Below, one piece after another: positions 7,876 to 16,623 of a DNA stretch of 64,000 nucleotides. The DNA comes from Lactobacillus gallinarum DSM 10532 = JCM 2011. GTDB taxonomy: Bacteria; Bacillota; Bacilli; Lactobacillales; Lactobacillaceae. The DNA is taken from NCBI RefSeq assembly GCF_001434975.1, contig NZ_AZEL01000056.1, forward strand, positions 46,554 through 110,553, written 5' to 3'. Numbering within the stretch: position 1 is the first letter of the stretch; the number at the start of each line of letters is the position of its first letter. Under the pieces are notes generated by a model. That model worked only from the letters and a program-made list of their open reading frames with translations, had not been told where the DNA came from and searched no databases. The position numbers were made by a program, and so were the translations under genes.

Positions 7876-7959
7876 GTGTCTGTATCAGACGCGTTGCAAC
7901 TAATGTTAGATTTTGGCTCATTATATACTTCTAAAAAATACTTTATGATTGAGGGATAG
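7876..7959 (+). pseudogene. Remnant of a holin-like type I toxin (Hol_Tox)
   Basis: GTG at 7876 after AAAGGAG opens a 27-residue peptide starting VSVSDALQLMLDFGS, the signature start of the small Hol_Tox peptides of lactobacilli. In intact members a hydrophobic helix follows (about 15 residues); here the frame runs into YTSKKYFMIEG and stops, so the membrane segment is missing. The 5' leader, with a second tiny frame and AAGGAG motifs at 7800-7870, looks like that of intact loci. It is read as a decayed toxin that can no longer insert in membranes. Confidence 0.6.
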
Positions 7960-7960
7960 G

Positions 7961-8179
7961 ATGAAGAAAATTAAAGAAGATCTATTAGGCAGTATCATCG
8001 GTGGTGTAATTCTATTAATCGGTCTTAAGTTTATCAATTTAATTCCCTGGTCATGGCTACAAACTGGCATTAAGATTGGATTATTCTACATTGTAATTGA
8101 TATTGTTTGTCTGTTATGGAAGCTTTATAAGTTCAAGAAAATATCTAAATCTGAATTAATCAATGACAAAATTGAATAA
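7961..8179 (+). CDS. Small membrane protein, unknown
   Basis: 72 residues with two hydrophobic segments (about 9-25 and 33-55) and charged ends. ATG 7961 follows GAGGGATAGG and begins one base after the stop of the toxin remnant, so its ribosome site lies in the remnant's 3' end. The family is not recognised. Confidence 0.55.
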   Translation: MKKIKEDLLGSIIGGVILLIGLKFINLIPWSWLQTGIKIGLFYIVIDIVCLLWKLYKFKKISKSELINDKIE

Positions 8180-8181
8180 CT

Positions 8182-8206
8182 AAAAAGGCTCCAATTGGAG
8201 CCTTTT
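8182..8206. terminator. Bidirectional terminator
   Basis: AAAAGGCTCC-AATT-GGAGCCTTTT is a perfect 10-bp stem with A- and T-tracts on both sides, between convergent genes. Confidence 0.9.
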
Positions 8207-8236
8207 ACTATGGAGTCAAACATTATTTCAATAATT

Positions 8237-8994
8237 TTACCAGATTCTTACTCGTTGCTCTGGATCTAGCCACATACCATCGTTTTCACTGACATTGAAT
8301 GCTTCATAAAATTCATCCAAACATTGAGCCGCAACGTTAGCTCTCATCTCTCCAGGAGCATGTGGATCAAGTTCTGCCAAGGTCTGTCTAACCTCAGGTC
8401 TCATCTTTCTACGCCAGATACGTGCCCAATTTTCAAACAATTCGGTCAAATTACCTTTTTCTTCGGCACATGCCTTAACGGCAGCAGTCAATCCACCGAG
8501 ATCTGCGACATTTTCTCCCACGGTTTGATGACCATTGACTTTGGTTCTTCCAATCTGGATTCCATCAAATAGCTTTACTTCAGCTTGTGCTAATTCAGCA
8601 AATTTTTCGAAATCTTCTTTTGACCACCAATCACGTAAATTACCTTTTTCATCAAATTTAGAACCATTCGGATCAAAAGCATGACTAATTTCATGAGCAA
8701 TTACAGCACCGATACCACCATAGTTTTCACTACTGGTATTCTCAGAACTGTAAAATGGTGCTTGAAAAATGGCAGCAGGGAAAGTAATGTCATTATTAGT
8801 AAGTGCATACCCAGCGTTAATGATCATCGCAGGCATATCTTCAGCCCAAAGTTGACGATCAAATTTTTGGTTCAATTTTGTAATGTTAAATGCTTGCTTA
8901 GTTTGTCTAATCTTACGAATGCTATCGTACAAATTATTACCGAGAGTAATTTGATCGTAGACCTCTGGCAGCTTAGTAGGATATCCGATTTTAA
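8237..8994 (-). pseudogene. pepO: C-terminal part of endopeptidase PepO (M13 family), 5' end lost
   Basis: About 250 residues of the catalytic half of an M13 zinc peptidase: zinc motif HEISH, the second-ligand motif ENVADLGG and the C-terminal ending RVRIW are present. PepO is normally about 650 residues, so roughly the first 60 percent is missing. Homology (KIGYPTKLPEVYDQITLGNNLYDS) continues upstream of the first possible start (TTG 8932) to about 8990, then stops where an unrelated surface-protein gene begins on the other strand. There is no ribosome site. This is a deletion remnant. Confidence 0.82.
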
Positions 8995-9646
8995 CTTTAA
9001 TAATACTAAAACAAGTAATGAAGAAACTACCGTAACTGTAGATGCAAATTACAGTACTCCAATTATTACTTTTGATAATTCTGGTAAAGTAATTGAAGTT
9101 AGAACAGCGACTCCAGGAGAGAAGTTTACTGTTGATTATCTAGAAAAAGGCAGTCGTGCTGATAAAGTAGCTAGTTATATTGGACAATTTGGTGGAGATC
9201 AGGCAATTTATCGGATTAAGGGAACCAATAATTGGTTATATTCAATGGGAGTTACGCCGGCATCTAAGATAACCGCTCATAACTATGATTTAGAAAACTA
9301 CTCACTTGTTAAATTCCCTAAAGCTGCCGACCTGTACAATGGTAATGGTGTATCATTGAATGCAAAAATGAAGAAGAACTATGAGTGGTGGAAAGTAGAT
9401 AAGCTAGTTTACATTTGGATTCCAAGTGAAAATAAAATAGAAGAATTTTACCACCTCTCACCGTTTACTAAAGGCTACGAAATAGACTATATACAATATG
9501 CATCATATGAAATAGGTGCCAATACAACCATTTATGATAAGGGAGCATACGTCAAAACAAGTGATGTTCAATTGGTTGAAAATAGTATTAAGTTAACCCC
9601 ATCTAACACTCCAGAAGAAGCACAAGCCGCTGCAATGAAGAAGTAA
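8993..9646 (+). pseudogene. 3' part of a surface/cell-wall-type protein, 5' end lost
   Basis: About 217 residues with two related halves of the kind seen in Lactobacillus exported proteins (an ITVDANYSTP-like start, IYRIKGTNNWLYSMG, and a C-terminal IGANTTIYDKGAYVKTSDVQL). There is no signal peptide or start codon with a ribosome site. A longer open frame back to 8681 only reads the antisense of pepO. The missing 5' end would have carried the signal peptide. Assignment to an SLAP or S-layer-associated family is tentative. Confidence 0.6.
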
Positions 9647-9661
9647 ATTTTACTAGCAATC

Positions 9662-9696
9662 AAAAATCCCGTTACGTTTGATGTAACGGGATTTTT
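9662..9696 (+). terminator. Terminator after the surface-protein fragment
   Basis: AAAATCCCGTTAC pairs perfectly with GTAACGGGATTTT, followed by T-rich sequence. Confidence 0.9.
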
Positions 9697-9718
9697 ATAT
9701 ACTCTAATTTTCACTCTA

Positions 9719-10372
9719 TCAAATAAAGCCCAGAGCGTTATAACACATATGCACCAGCATCGAGTAACGTAAGTCCTTCGTCTGCATGTAGACCCAAGCT
9801 AGCACCATACCTAAGCCCCAATATACAAAGATAAACTTGCTAAGCATCGGATCATGCATATAAGCGAACAAGTAGCCACTAAAAATGATGCCGAGCCACT
9901 TATTCGTAATCTTTTTCTTCGTGAAGAAAATATTGAAAAACATCCCTCTAAAGACGACTTCCTCACAAAACGGCGCAATAAAGACTACCATAATTTCAAA
10001 CAAGCCCTTACTATGCAGCTCAATCTTATTCAATGCTTGTTGATTATTCGAAACGCCTCGGCCAACCAAGCTTAACATCACCATTGAGACAATAAGAATC
10101 AGAACAAAACCAATTATTGCAATGGCGATTCTTCGCATATCCCAGTGTGGCGCCTGATTAAAACCCCAATCATTGTGCTCCTTCAATTGCCGCTTATACA
10201 GATTGAAAATTACGAAGAGTACGATCACCGTTACCAGCGCGGTCACTAACGCACGCATATGATCTAATCTAATTCTTTGTGGGTAAAAATAAAATACTTG
10301 CAATTCGATATATAAAGCGAGCGACAAAATAGCTCCCGCAATATTTCCCAGGTAATGCCAAAATTTCGCCAT
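9719..10372 (-). CDS. CPBP-family intramembrane metalloprotease (Abi)
   Basis: A 217-residue membrane protein with about six to seven helices. The three CPBP motifs are present: EEVVFRG (EExxxR), FAYMH (FxxxH) and HMCYN (HxxxN), which form the metalloprotease active site inside the membrane. In lactic acid bacteria such proteins serve in bacteriocin self-immunity or CAAX-like processing. No bacteriocin gene is adjacent, so the substrate is unknown. It is divergent from the ydcF-like gene. A weak Noc-box-like site lies inside it at 10343. Confidence 0.85.
   Translation of the reverse strand: MAKFWHYLGNIAGAILSLALYIELQVFYFYPQRIRLDHMRALVTALVTVIVLFVIFNLYKRQLKEHNDWGFNQAPHWDMRRIAIAIIGFVLILIVSMVMLSLVGRGVSNNQQALNKIELHSKGLFEIMVVFIAPFCEEVVFRGMFFNIFFTKKKITNKWLGIIFSGYLFAYMHDPMLSKFIFVYWGLGMVLAWVYMQTKDLRYSMLVHMCYNALGFI
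10343..10356. promoter_or_regulatory. Weak Noc-box-like site
   Basis: ATTTCCCAGGTAAT has two differences from the consensus. It could be chance. Confidence 0.3.
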
Positions 10373-10460
10373 TTTCTTATCAACACCTTGATTCTTTCAT
10401 CTTTTAACTATTGTTTCCATTATAATAGAAATAACTCAAAATGACTAAGGAGGGGGCATC

Positions 10461-11564
10461 ATGTTGAATGAAATCATCGCCTTTTTTGGGAGACGAGGCG
10501 AATTTTTCTACATCTCAGTTTTCATGCTAGTCATGTTCTTTGTCTTTTTAATCTCATGGCTAGTTGAACCACGTCGTTTAATTAATGGCGTGTTCTTTAC
10601 CATTTTTCTTGCTTCAGTAGTAATTTGGATCACCGTTATGGTGCATAAAAGCACGAGTCACGGTTTGCAACGAGCCTATGATTTATTAGTCTTAGCGGCA
10701 TTTTTCTTAATTACTGCTCTATTAATCTTCGCTTGGCTTTTTCTATTTTGGAACGCCTACTTTGTTTGGAAATATGAGAGTCATACGTTGCCTAACCTTT
10801 TAACATTAATTTTCGGATTCGTTGCTTTAATTCTGAGTCTGATATTTTTATTCGGCCCAGGACAATACTTACCGCGCTGGCTCAGCGTCTTACTTGCCTC
10901 AATTCCAGCTATCGCTATTTACCTAGGCTTAGTTTTATACAATTTCTTGGTCAATCTGCTCTTATATCAAATCTACCCACGCCGTTACAAGCAAGATTAT
11001 TTAATAGTACTAGGTGCTGGATTAATTAACGGTGATCGCGTTTCTAAGCTCCTTGCAGCTCGCATCAACCGGGCTATCCAATACTCTAACCGCCAATATC
11101 AAAAAGGCAGGAAGCGCCCTATTATCATCATGTCAGGCGGTCAAGGACCTGATGAAAAGATACCCGAAGCCGTAGCAATGGCAAAATTTGCCCGAAAACG
11201 GGGTATTAAGACTAACCACTTACTAATTGAAGATAAATCCAAAAACACCTACCAAAATATGCTTTTTTCTAAGAGATTAGCTACTAAAGACTTTGGCGGT
11301 AGTAATTTTAAAGCCAAATTTTTTAGTAACAACTACCATATTTTTAGAGCGGCGCTTTTAGCTAAAGAAGTGGGCCTAAAAGCCAACGGTGTCGGTGCTT
11401 TTACTCGTTTTTACTATCTGCCTAACGCTATCATTCGCGAATTTGCCGGAGTGTTTGTCATGCATAAACGCCGTCATTTCGTTATCATGGGAGTAATAGT
11501 TTTATTCTTTATCTTACAAGCTATCTTAGTTGCGACAGGTAATATTAAGTTTAGTGTGATCTAA
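10461..11564 (+). CDS. YdcF/DUF218-family membrane protein
   Basis: 367 residues: five or six helices in the first half (to about 175), then a soluble DUF218 domain (YLIVLGAGLINGDRVSKLLAARI, IIIMSGGQGPDEKIPEAVAM, EDKSKNTYQNM) and a final helix. DUF218 proteins such as SanA and YdcF are linked to envelope maintenance; the enzymatic activity is not established. AGGAGGGGG precedes ATG 10461. The next ABC gene starts 25 nt after it and may be co-transcribed. Confidence 0.8.
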   Translation: MLNEIIAFFGRRGEFFYISVFMLVMFFVFLISWLVEPRRLINGVFFTIFLASVVIWITVMVHKSTSHGLQRAYDLLVLAAFFLITALLIFAWLFLFWNAYFVWKYESHTLPNLLTLIFGFVALILSLIFLFGPGQYLPRWLSVLLASIPAIAIYLGLVLYNFLVNLLLYQIYPRRYKQDYLIVLGAGLINGDRVSKLLAARINRAIQYSNRQYQKGRKRPIIIMSGGQGPDEKIPEAVAMAKFARKRGIKTNHLLIEDKSKNTYQNMLFSKRLATKDFGGSNFKAKFFSNNYHIFRAALLAKEVGLKANGVGAFTRFYYLPNAIIREFAGVFVMHKRRHFVIMGVIVLFFILQAILVATGNIKFSVI

Positions 11565-11588
11565 AACTATTTAGAAGAGAGGGACTGA

Positions 11589-13925
11589 ATGCTACAACTA
11601 AAACACATTTTTAAATCATACAAGGTTGGAGACAATATCACTCATGCCCTAGATGATGTAACGATCTCGTTTAGAGATCAGGAATTTGTCGCCATCTTAG
11701 GACCAAGTGGTTCTGGTAAGACGACAATGTTGAACGTGATTGGCGGACTTGACCGTTATGACAAAGGTGATTTGATCATTAACGGCAAATCAACCAAGAA
11801 TTTTAAGGAAACCGATTGGGATGCCTACCGCAACAACAGCGTCGGCTTTATTTTTCAAAATTATAATTTGATTCCCCACCTATCAATCATTGCTAACGTT
11901 GAATTGGGGATGAATTTATCCGGTGTTGGTAAAAAGGAACGGCATGAAAAAGCCATTGCCGCATTGACTGAAGTTGGATTAAAAGAGCATATCAACAAGC
12001 GCCCTAACCAACTATCTGGTGGTCAGATGCAGCGTGTTGCCATTGCCCGTGCGATTGCCAATGATCCCGATATCTTGCTTTGTGACGAACCAACTGGTGC
12101 GCTTGATACGGAAACTTCTGTACAAATCATGGAATTGATCAAGAAGCTTTCTAAGGATCGTTTAATCATCATGGTTACGCACAACCCGGAATTAGCTGAA
12201 AAATACGCTACTCGAATCGTCAATTTCCAAGATGGCAAGATTCAACATGATTCCGAACCCTTTAAGCCAGAGGATGAAAAAGATACTTTCAATCTAAAGC
12301 GGACCAAGATGTCTTACTGGAACGCAATTAAGCTTAGTTTTACCAACATTATGACCAAGAAAGGTCGAACTATTTTAACTGCTTTTGCCTCCAGTATCGG
12401 CATTATTTCTATTGCTGTCGTGCTTTCGATCTCTAACGGTTTTCAAAAGCAAATTAATACAACCATGAGTAAGGCTTTAGCCAAGTACCCGATTGCAATC
12501 TCGCAGACGGCTACTGATATGACTTCGATGAATAACCACGAAGATTCAGATAAAAATGTTAAAAATCGGGGCTATGTCACGGCGAAAAAGGATCCTAGTG
12601 AGGAAGCGCAGCATACTAACAAGATCACTGAAAAGTACGTTGATTACATTAAAAAGATCAATCCTAACTATGCCAACAATGTTTCCTATCAAAGAGCAGT
12701 TAATTTAAACCTGCTTTCTAAAGTCAATGGCAAGGTAGAGCGCGTTCAATTCTCAAATGCAGATCCTGATCAAAGTGCGTCGATATCAGCACTGCGCTCA
12801 CAGGCAATGAGTTCGATGGGAATTGGTTCCTCTGTTTTTCCTACCGCTTTAAATAAAAATAAGAGCTCATTCTTGAAGCAAAATTATCAGTTGCTCTCTG
12901 GTCATTGGCCAAGCAAAACTACTGACCTCGTTTTAGTAACCGACAATAAAAATACCATTAACATTAATTCTTTGAAGAACCTTGGCTTTGATGTCGACAA
13001 CAAAGAACGTGTTAAATTTAGTAAGCTAATCGGTAAAGAATTCAGTATCGTTGATAATAATGACTACTACCAAGAATTACCTACGGGGATGTTTGTTCCT
13101 AAGAAAGCTAATTCAGCAATGTACAACGGCGGTACCAAGCTGAAGCTAACTGGGGTAATTAGACCTAAGAATGAAGATTCGATGGCTCTTTTATCAACGG
13201 GAATCGCATATAGCGACAAGCTTTCTCAAGATGTCATCAACGACAACAAGAATTCTGCCATCGTGAAGGCTCAAAAGAAGTCTAACCGCAGTGTTTTAAC
13301 TGGACAAAGCATGAAGGCTAATGAAAAGAAGATGATCATGCAAACCTTAGGCGGTTCAAGCATCCCTACTGGCATCATGATCTACCCTAACAACTTTGAT
13401 GACAAGGACAAGGTTCTTGATTACCTTGATAAGTGGAACAAGGGCAAAAAGAAGGCCGACAAGATCATCTACACCGATATGTCTAGTGCCGTAACGACTA
13501 TGACTGGTGGTTTGCTTGGCGGTATTACGACTATCCTAGTTGCCTTTGCCGCAATTTCATTGATCACTTCAATGATCATGATCGGTATCTTAACCTACAC
13601 TTCAGTTCTCGAAAGAACCAAGGAAATTGGTGTCTTGAAGGCTTTAGGTGCTCGCAAGAAAGATATCACTCGCGTCTTTGACGCCGAAACCTTCATCTTA
13701 GGTGTCTTCTCTGGTGTGCTCGGTGTCTTCATCGCTTACCTATTAACATTTCCAATCAACAGCGTGATTTATAAGATTACCGATTTAGCTAATGTTGCTC
13801 AGCTTGATCCAAAAGCTGCGTTGATTTTAATTACTATTTCAACCGTATTAACTTTAATTGGTGGTCACATCCCTGCTAGAATGGCAGCTAAAAAGGACGC
13901 GGCTATCGCGCTTAGAAGCGAATAA
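11589..13925 (+). CDS. ABC exporter with fused ATPase and FtsX-type permease (MacB-like)
   Basis: 778 residues: an N-terminal ATPase (1-225; Walker A GPSGSGKT, signature LSGGQMQRVAIARA, Walker B LLCDEPTGALD), one helix near 260, a large extracellular domain of about 350 residues, then three C-terminal FtsX helices. The layout is that of mechanotransmission transporters such as MacB/BceAB, which act on peptides or lipoproteins rather than as classical channels. No two-component system lies beside it. The ribosome site is GAGAGGG. A terminator shared with the ECF gene follows. Confidence 0.87.
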   Translation: MLQLKHIFKSYKVGDNITHALDDVTISFRDQEFVAILGPSGSGKTTMLNVIGGLDRYDKGDLIINGKSTKNFKETDWDAYRNNSVGFIFQNYNLIPHLSIIANVELGMNLSGVGKKERHEKAIAALTEVGLKEHINKRPNQLSGGQMQRVAIARAIANDPDILLCDEPTGALDTETSVQIMELIKKLSKDRLIIMVTHNPELAEKYATRIVNFQDGKIQHDSEPFKPEDEKDTFNLKRTKMSYWNAIKLSFTNIMTKKGRTILTAFASSIGIISIAVVLSISNGFQKQINTTMSKALAKYPIAISQTATDMTSMNNHEDSDKNVKNRGYVTAKKDPSEEAQHTNKITEKYVDYIKKINPNYANNVSYQRAVNLNLLSKVNGKVERVQFSNADPDQSASISALRSQAMSSMGIGSSVFPTALNKNKSSFLKQNYQLLSGHWPSKTTDLVLVTDNKNTININSLKNLGFDVDNKERVKFSKLIGKEFSIVDNNDYYQELPTGMFVPKKANSAMYNGGTKLKLTGVIRPKNEDSMALLSTGIAYSDKLSQDVINDNKNSAIVKAQKKSNRSVLTGQSMKANEKKMIMQTLGGSSIPTGIMIYPNNFDDKDKVLDYLDKWNKGKKKADKIIYTDMSSAVTTMTGGLLGGITTILVAFAAISLITSMIMIGILTYTSVLERTKEIGVLKALGARKKDITRVFDAETFILGVFSGVLGVFIAYLLTFPINSVIYKITDLANVAQLDPKAALILITISTVLTLIGGHIPARMAAKKDAAIALRSE

Positions 13926-13960
13926 GAAAAACAGCGTTAGAATTACTAACGCTGTTTTTT
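13926..13960. terminator. Bidirectional terminator between ABC exporter and ECF gene
   Basis: AAAAACAGCGTTAG-AATTA-CTAACGCTGTTTTT is a perfect 14-bp stem. Confidence 0.92.
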
Positions 13961-14564
13961 ACGCTCTTTTCAACACTAAATTAAGTGGTGTAACAATCAC
14001 CGGCACTACTAATGCAGTGAAGATTGCTTCAATCACACCATTTGCACCTAGCGCTGTAATCAAAATCAGAATCAGCGGCGTGCTAGAATTATAGTTGCCT
14101 AAATAATGGAGCAGACTAGCTGGATCATGCATAAAGAAAATACTTGTCAGTAAAATTACCATGATCGTGTTGGTCAATGAAGTTACTGCTCCACTCAAAA
14201 TGTAGCCTAACTTGGCATAATTGGTTTTGCCCATTGCTCTGGAAATTACGCCTGGAAAAAAGCCTGCTAAAACACTAGGCACAACAGAAATTACTGGATT
14301 TTGGAACAGCATCAAGCTGACCATATCTCCAGGTTGCGTATATGCAACGATTAATCTGGTAATTCCCCAAAATAATCCAAATCCTAAACCTGCCTTAGGG
14401 CCCATCAAAGTACCATAAATCGCAATTGTCATCGGAATCGTGGTAATTGCAGGCAAGGCCGGAATGATTCGCACATAACCAATATTCGGTACGAAAGTTT
14501 GCATGATCAAAATAGCTGCAAAAACTGCAGTAATGGTCATGCGTCTCGTTTCTTCTCGTCTCAT
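13959..14564 (-). CDS. ECF transporter substrate-binding (S) component
   Basis: 201 residues with about six helices and the N-terminal pattern typical of S components (RREETRRMTITAVFAAILIMQ). S components capture a vitamin and share a common EcfA/A'/T module encoded elsewhere. The subfamily resembles the pantothenate-type proteins of lactobacilli, but the ligand is not proven. I chose ATG 14564 over TTG 14576 because GGGGAT lies six bases before it. Confidence 0.75.
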   Translation of the reverse strand: MRREETRRMTITAVFAAILIMQTFVPNIGYVRIIPALPAITTIPMTIAIYGTLMGPKAGLGFGLFWGITRLIVAYTQPGDMVSLMLFQNPVISVVPSVLAGFFPGVISRAMGKTNYAKLGYILSGAVTSLTNTIMVILLTSIFFMHDPASLLHYLGNYNSSTPLILILITALGANGVIEAIFTALVVPVIVTPLNLVLKRA

Positions 14565-14624
14565 TTTTATCCCCAATTCATTAAAAAGATACTACTAATT
14601 AAACCATAGTCAGAATTTTTTCTC

Positions 14625-14668
14625 AGCAAAAAAGGCCTGTTTCACATGAAACAAGTCTTTTATTTTTT
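14625..14668 (-). terminator. Terminator of the aldo/keto reductase gene, with a parS-like core
   Basis: On the minus strand AAGACTTGTTTCA pairs with TGAAACAGGCCTT, with one mismatch and one wobble, then a T-run. The stem contains the 16-bp parS-like palindrome at 14638. Confidence 0.7.
14638..14653. promoter_or_regulatory. parS-like ParB-binding site 1
   Basis: TGTTTCACATGAAACA differs from the bacterial parS consensus TGTTTCACGTGAAACA at one central base. It lies 27 kb from the dnaA region. Confidence 0.65.
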
Positions 14669-14670
14669 AC

Positions 14671-15498
14671 TTAAATTACCGCTAAAGGAGTTTTCTCCGT
14701 TGGAATTGGAAAATCACTATTAATTAACCTTAACTCGTCATCAGTTAACTTTATTTCTTGAGCAGCAATATTTTCCTTCATGTGTTTAATACTGCTGCTT
14801 TTTGGAATGGCCAACACATTGCCATTGCGCAAAGTCCAAGCAAGCATAATTTGATGCGGTGTTACACCATGATCACGAGCCACGATCTTCAAATTCTGCG
14901 TAATTCTAATCGTGTCTCCTGCTCCAGAATTAAACGGAGAATAACCAATAAAGCTGACGCCATGCTCTGTTTGCCAGTCTTGCAAATCAAACTCTGTGCC
15001 TCGTTCCTTAATATTATAGAGATCTTCGTTAGCAAAACATTTTGTTCCACCAGGCACACTAAATAATTCTTTCATATCAGACGTATCAAAGTTAGAAACG
15101 CCCCAGTGACGAATTAATCCTTCTTTTTGCAAAGCTTGCAAACCGCGAATCGTGTCTGATAAACGATGATTACCGCGCCAATGCAATAAATATAAATCTA
15201 AATAATCAGTACCTAATCTCTCTAAGCTAGCTTCCAGACTCTTTCTCTCTAGCTCAGGAGTCGCATGATAGGGATAGAATTTTGAAATTAAAAACAATTT
15301 ATCACGATCGTAATCTTTAATTGCCTCGCCTATCAGCTCTTCACTTTTGCCATCACCATACATTTCTGCTGTATCGATAATGTTCAAGCCATTATCTAAA
15401 CCATAGCGAATGGCCGCAATTTCATCTTTTTTATTTTTGGGATCTTCACCAATCCCCCAAGTACCTATACCTAAGCCTGTTAACTTTTCAAAATCCAT
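14671..15498 (-). CDS. Aldo/keto reductase
   Basis: 275 residues, a single TIM-barrel oxidoreductase that reduces aldehydes or ketones with NAD(P)H. The catalytic tetrad is visible: Asp in IDTAEMYG, the following Tyr, Lys in ISKFYP and His in YLLHW. The C-terminal cofactor motif IPKSSS is present. AAAGGAAGTG precedes the ATG. It is divergent from nagB, so NagR-like operators in the gap could also touch its promoter. Confidence 0.9.
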   Translation of the reverse strand: MDFEKLTGLGIGTWGIGEDPKNKKDEIAAIRYGLDNGLNIIDTAEMYGDGKSEELIGEAIKDYDRDKLFLISKFYPYHATPELERKSLEASLERLGTDYLDLYLLHWRGNHRLSDTIRGLQALQKEGLIRHWGVSNFDTSDMKELFSVPGGTKCFANEDLYNIKERGTEFDLQDWQTEHGVSFIGYSPFNSGAGDTIRITQNLKIVARDHGVTPHQIMLAWTLRNGNVLAIPKSSSIKHMKENIAAQEIKLTDDELRLINSDFPIPTEKTPLAVI

Positions 15499-15556
15499 CC
15501 GTATTCACTTCCTTTACTCAAATTTTAACATAGTTCTGCGATTTTCATTTTACCAA

Positions 15557-15599
15557 TTGACAAAATGGTCTATTCCATTTTATAATGGACTAGACCAGT
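15557..15599 (+). promoter_or_regulatory. nagB promoter with two NagR (dre-like) operators
   Basis: TTGACA (15557-15562) and TATAAT (15581-15586), 18 nt apart. AATGGTCTATTCCATT (15564-15579) fills the spacer and AATGGACTAGACCAGT (15584-15599) covers the -10 and start. Both resemble the dre box (core TGGTCTAGACCA) bound by GntR-family NagR/DasR/YvoA repressors of amino-sugar genes. Confidence 0.75.
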
Positions 15600-15615
15600 A
15601 AAGGAGGGCTTTAAA

Positions 15616-16335
15616 ATGAAAATTATTGTTACTGAAAACAAAATTCAAGGTGGAGCAAAAGCATTCGAGATTTTTGAAAATGAAATCAAAAATGGTGCTA
15701 AAGTTTTAGGTTTAGCTACCGGTTCTACCCCTGAAACTCTTTATCAAAACTTTACTAACAGTGATCTTAACTGTTCAAACTTAATTAGCATTAACCTTGA
15801 TGAATATGTTGGCTTAACACCTGATAATCCTCAAAGTTACCACTACTTCATGCGCAAGCACTTATTCGACAAAAAGCCTTTCAAGAAATCTTACGTTCCA
15901 GACGGCATGACTAAAGATGTTGCTGCTACTTGCAAAGAATACGATCAAATTATCAAAGATAATCCAATTGACGTGCAACTATTAGGTATCGGCCGTAACG
16001 GTCACATTGCCTTTAATGAACCTGGCACTCCATTTGACATTGGTACTCACGAAGTTAAGTTGACTGAAAATACAATCAAAGCTAACTCACGTTTCTTCGA
16101 CAACGAAGATGAAGTACCTAAGAGTGCAATTTGTATGGGTAATGCCAACATTATGCAAGCCAAAAAAGTAGTATTAATGGCCTTCGGTGAAAAGAAAGCA
16201 CAAGCAATCAAAGAAATGATTGAAGGACCAGTTACTGAACAAGTGCCTGCATCAATTTTACAAAAACATCCTGATGTAACTATCATCGTTGATAAGGCTG
16301 CAGCTCAAGAACTAGACGACAAATACAAGAACTAA
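15616..16335 (+). CDS. nagB: Glucosamine-6-phosphate deaminase
   Basis: 239 residues. It converts glucosamine-6-phosphate to fructose-6-phosphate and ammonia, feeding amino sugars into glycolysis. Family motifs: [13 protein letters not shown] (phosphate loop), NLDEYVGL (catalytic Asp) and [15 protein letters not shown] (catalytic His/Glu). The length matches short Gram-positive NagB. AAGGAGG precedes ATG 15616. Two NagR-like operators in the promoter fit induction by amino-sugar phosphates. It is single here: no nagA alongside. Confidence 0.95.
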   Translation: MKIIVTENKIQGGAKAFEIFENEIKNGAKVLGLATGSTPETLYQNFTNSDLNCSNLISINLDEYVGLTPDNPQSYHYFMRKHLFDKKPFKKSYVPDGMTKDVAATCKEYDQIIKDNPIDVQLLGIGRNGHIAFNEPGTPFDIGTHEVKLTENTIKANSRFFDNEDEVPKSAICMGNANIMQAKKVVLMAFGEKKAQAIKEMIEGPVTEQVPASILQKHPDVTIIVDKAAAQELDDKYKN

Positions 16336-16358
16336 ATAACAATTTATCCCTAAAAATG

Positions 16359-16402
16359 AAAAGCTAGGCTTTCTACAATCGTAGAAGACCTAGCTATTTT
16401 TG
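16359..16402 (+). terminator. Terminator after nagB
   Basis: AAAGCTAGG..TTCTAC pairs with GTAGAA..CCTAGCTATTTTT around an AATC loop. Confidence 0.85.
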
Positions 16403-16495
16403 TGAATTATACTTCACTAAATCGCATTTTTGCTCTAAATATTGAAGTATAATTCATTTTTTATAATTTCTCTGCTCTAATTGAATTATGTTTCA
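16403..16495. repeat. 14-bp perfect inverted repeat plus a third near-copy
   Basis: TGAATTATACTTCA (16403-16416) and its exact reverse complement (16443-16456) are separated by 26 nt. TGAATTATGTTTCA (16482-16495) is a third copy with two changes. They lie between nagB and the kinase genes and could be operators for the kinase operon. Confidence 0.6.
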
Positions 16496-16623
16496 TTCCT
16501 ATCCGATTTTTCATTTCTACCCTTGACTTTTTCGTGTGAAACAGAATTAAAAAAGAGCTTGTGTGCCACAATATCTCGTATTAAACTTATTAATTGTACA
16601 ATATCTGGTATTTAAGAAAGAAT

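Noticed and set aside
8681..9646. One long plus-strand frame of 321 codons
   Set aside because: Its first 100 codons are the antisense of pepO; only the part from about 8993 has surface-protein character, so it is not one gene.
16528..16543. TTTTTCGTGTGAAACA as a parS site
   Set aside because: Three differences, two of them in the core; kept out of the site list.
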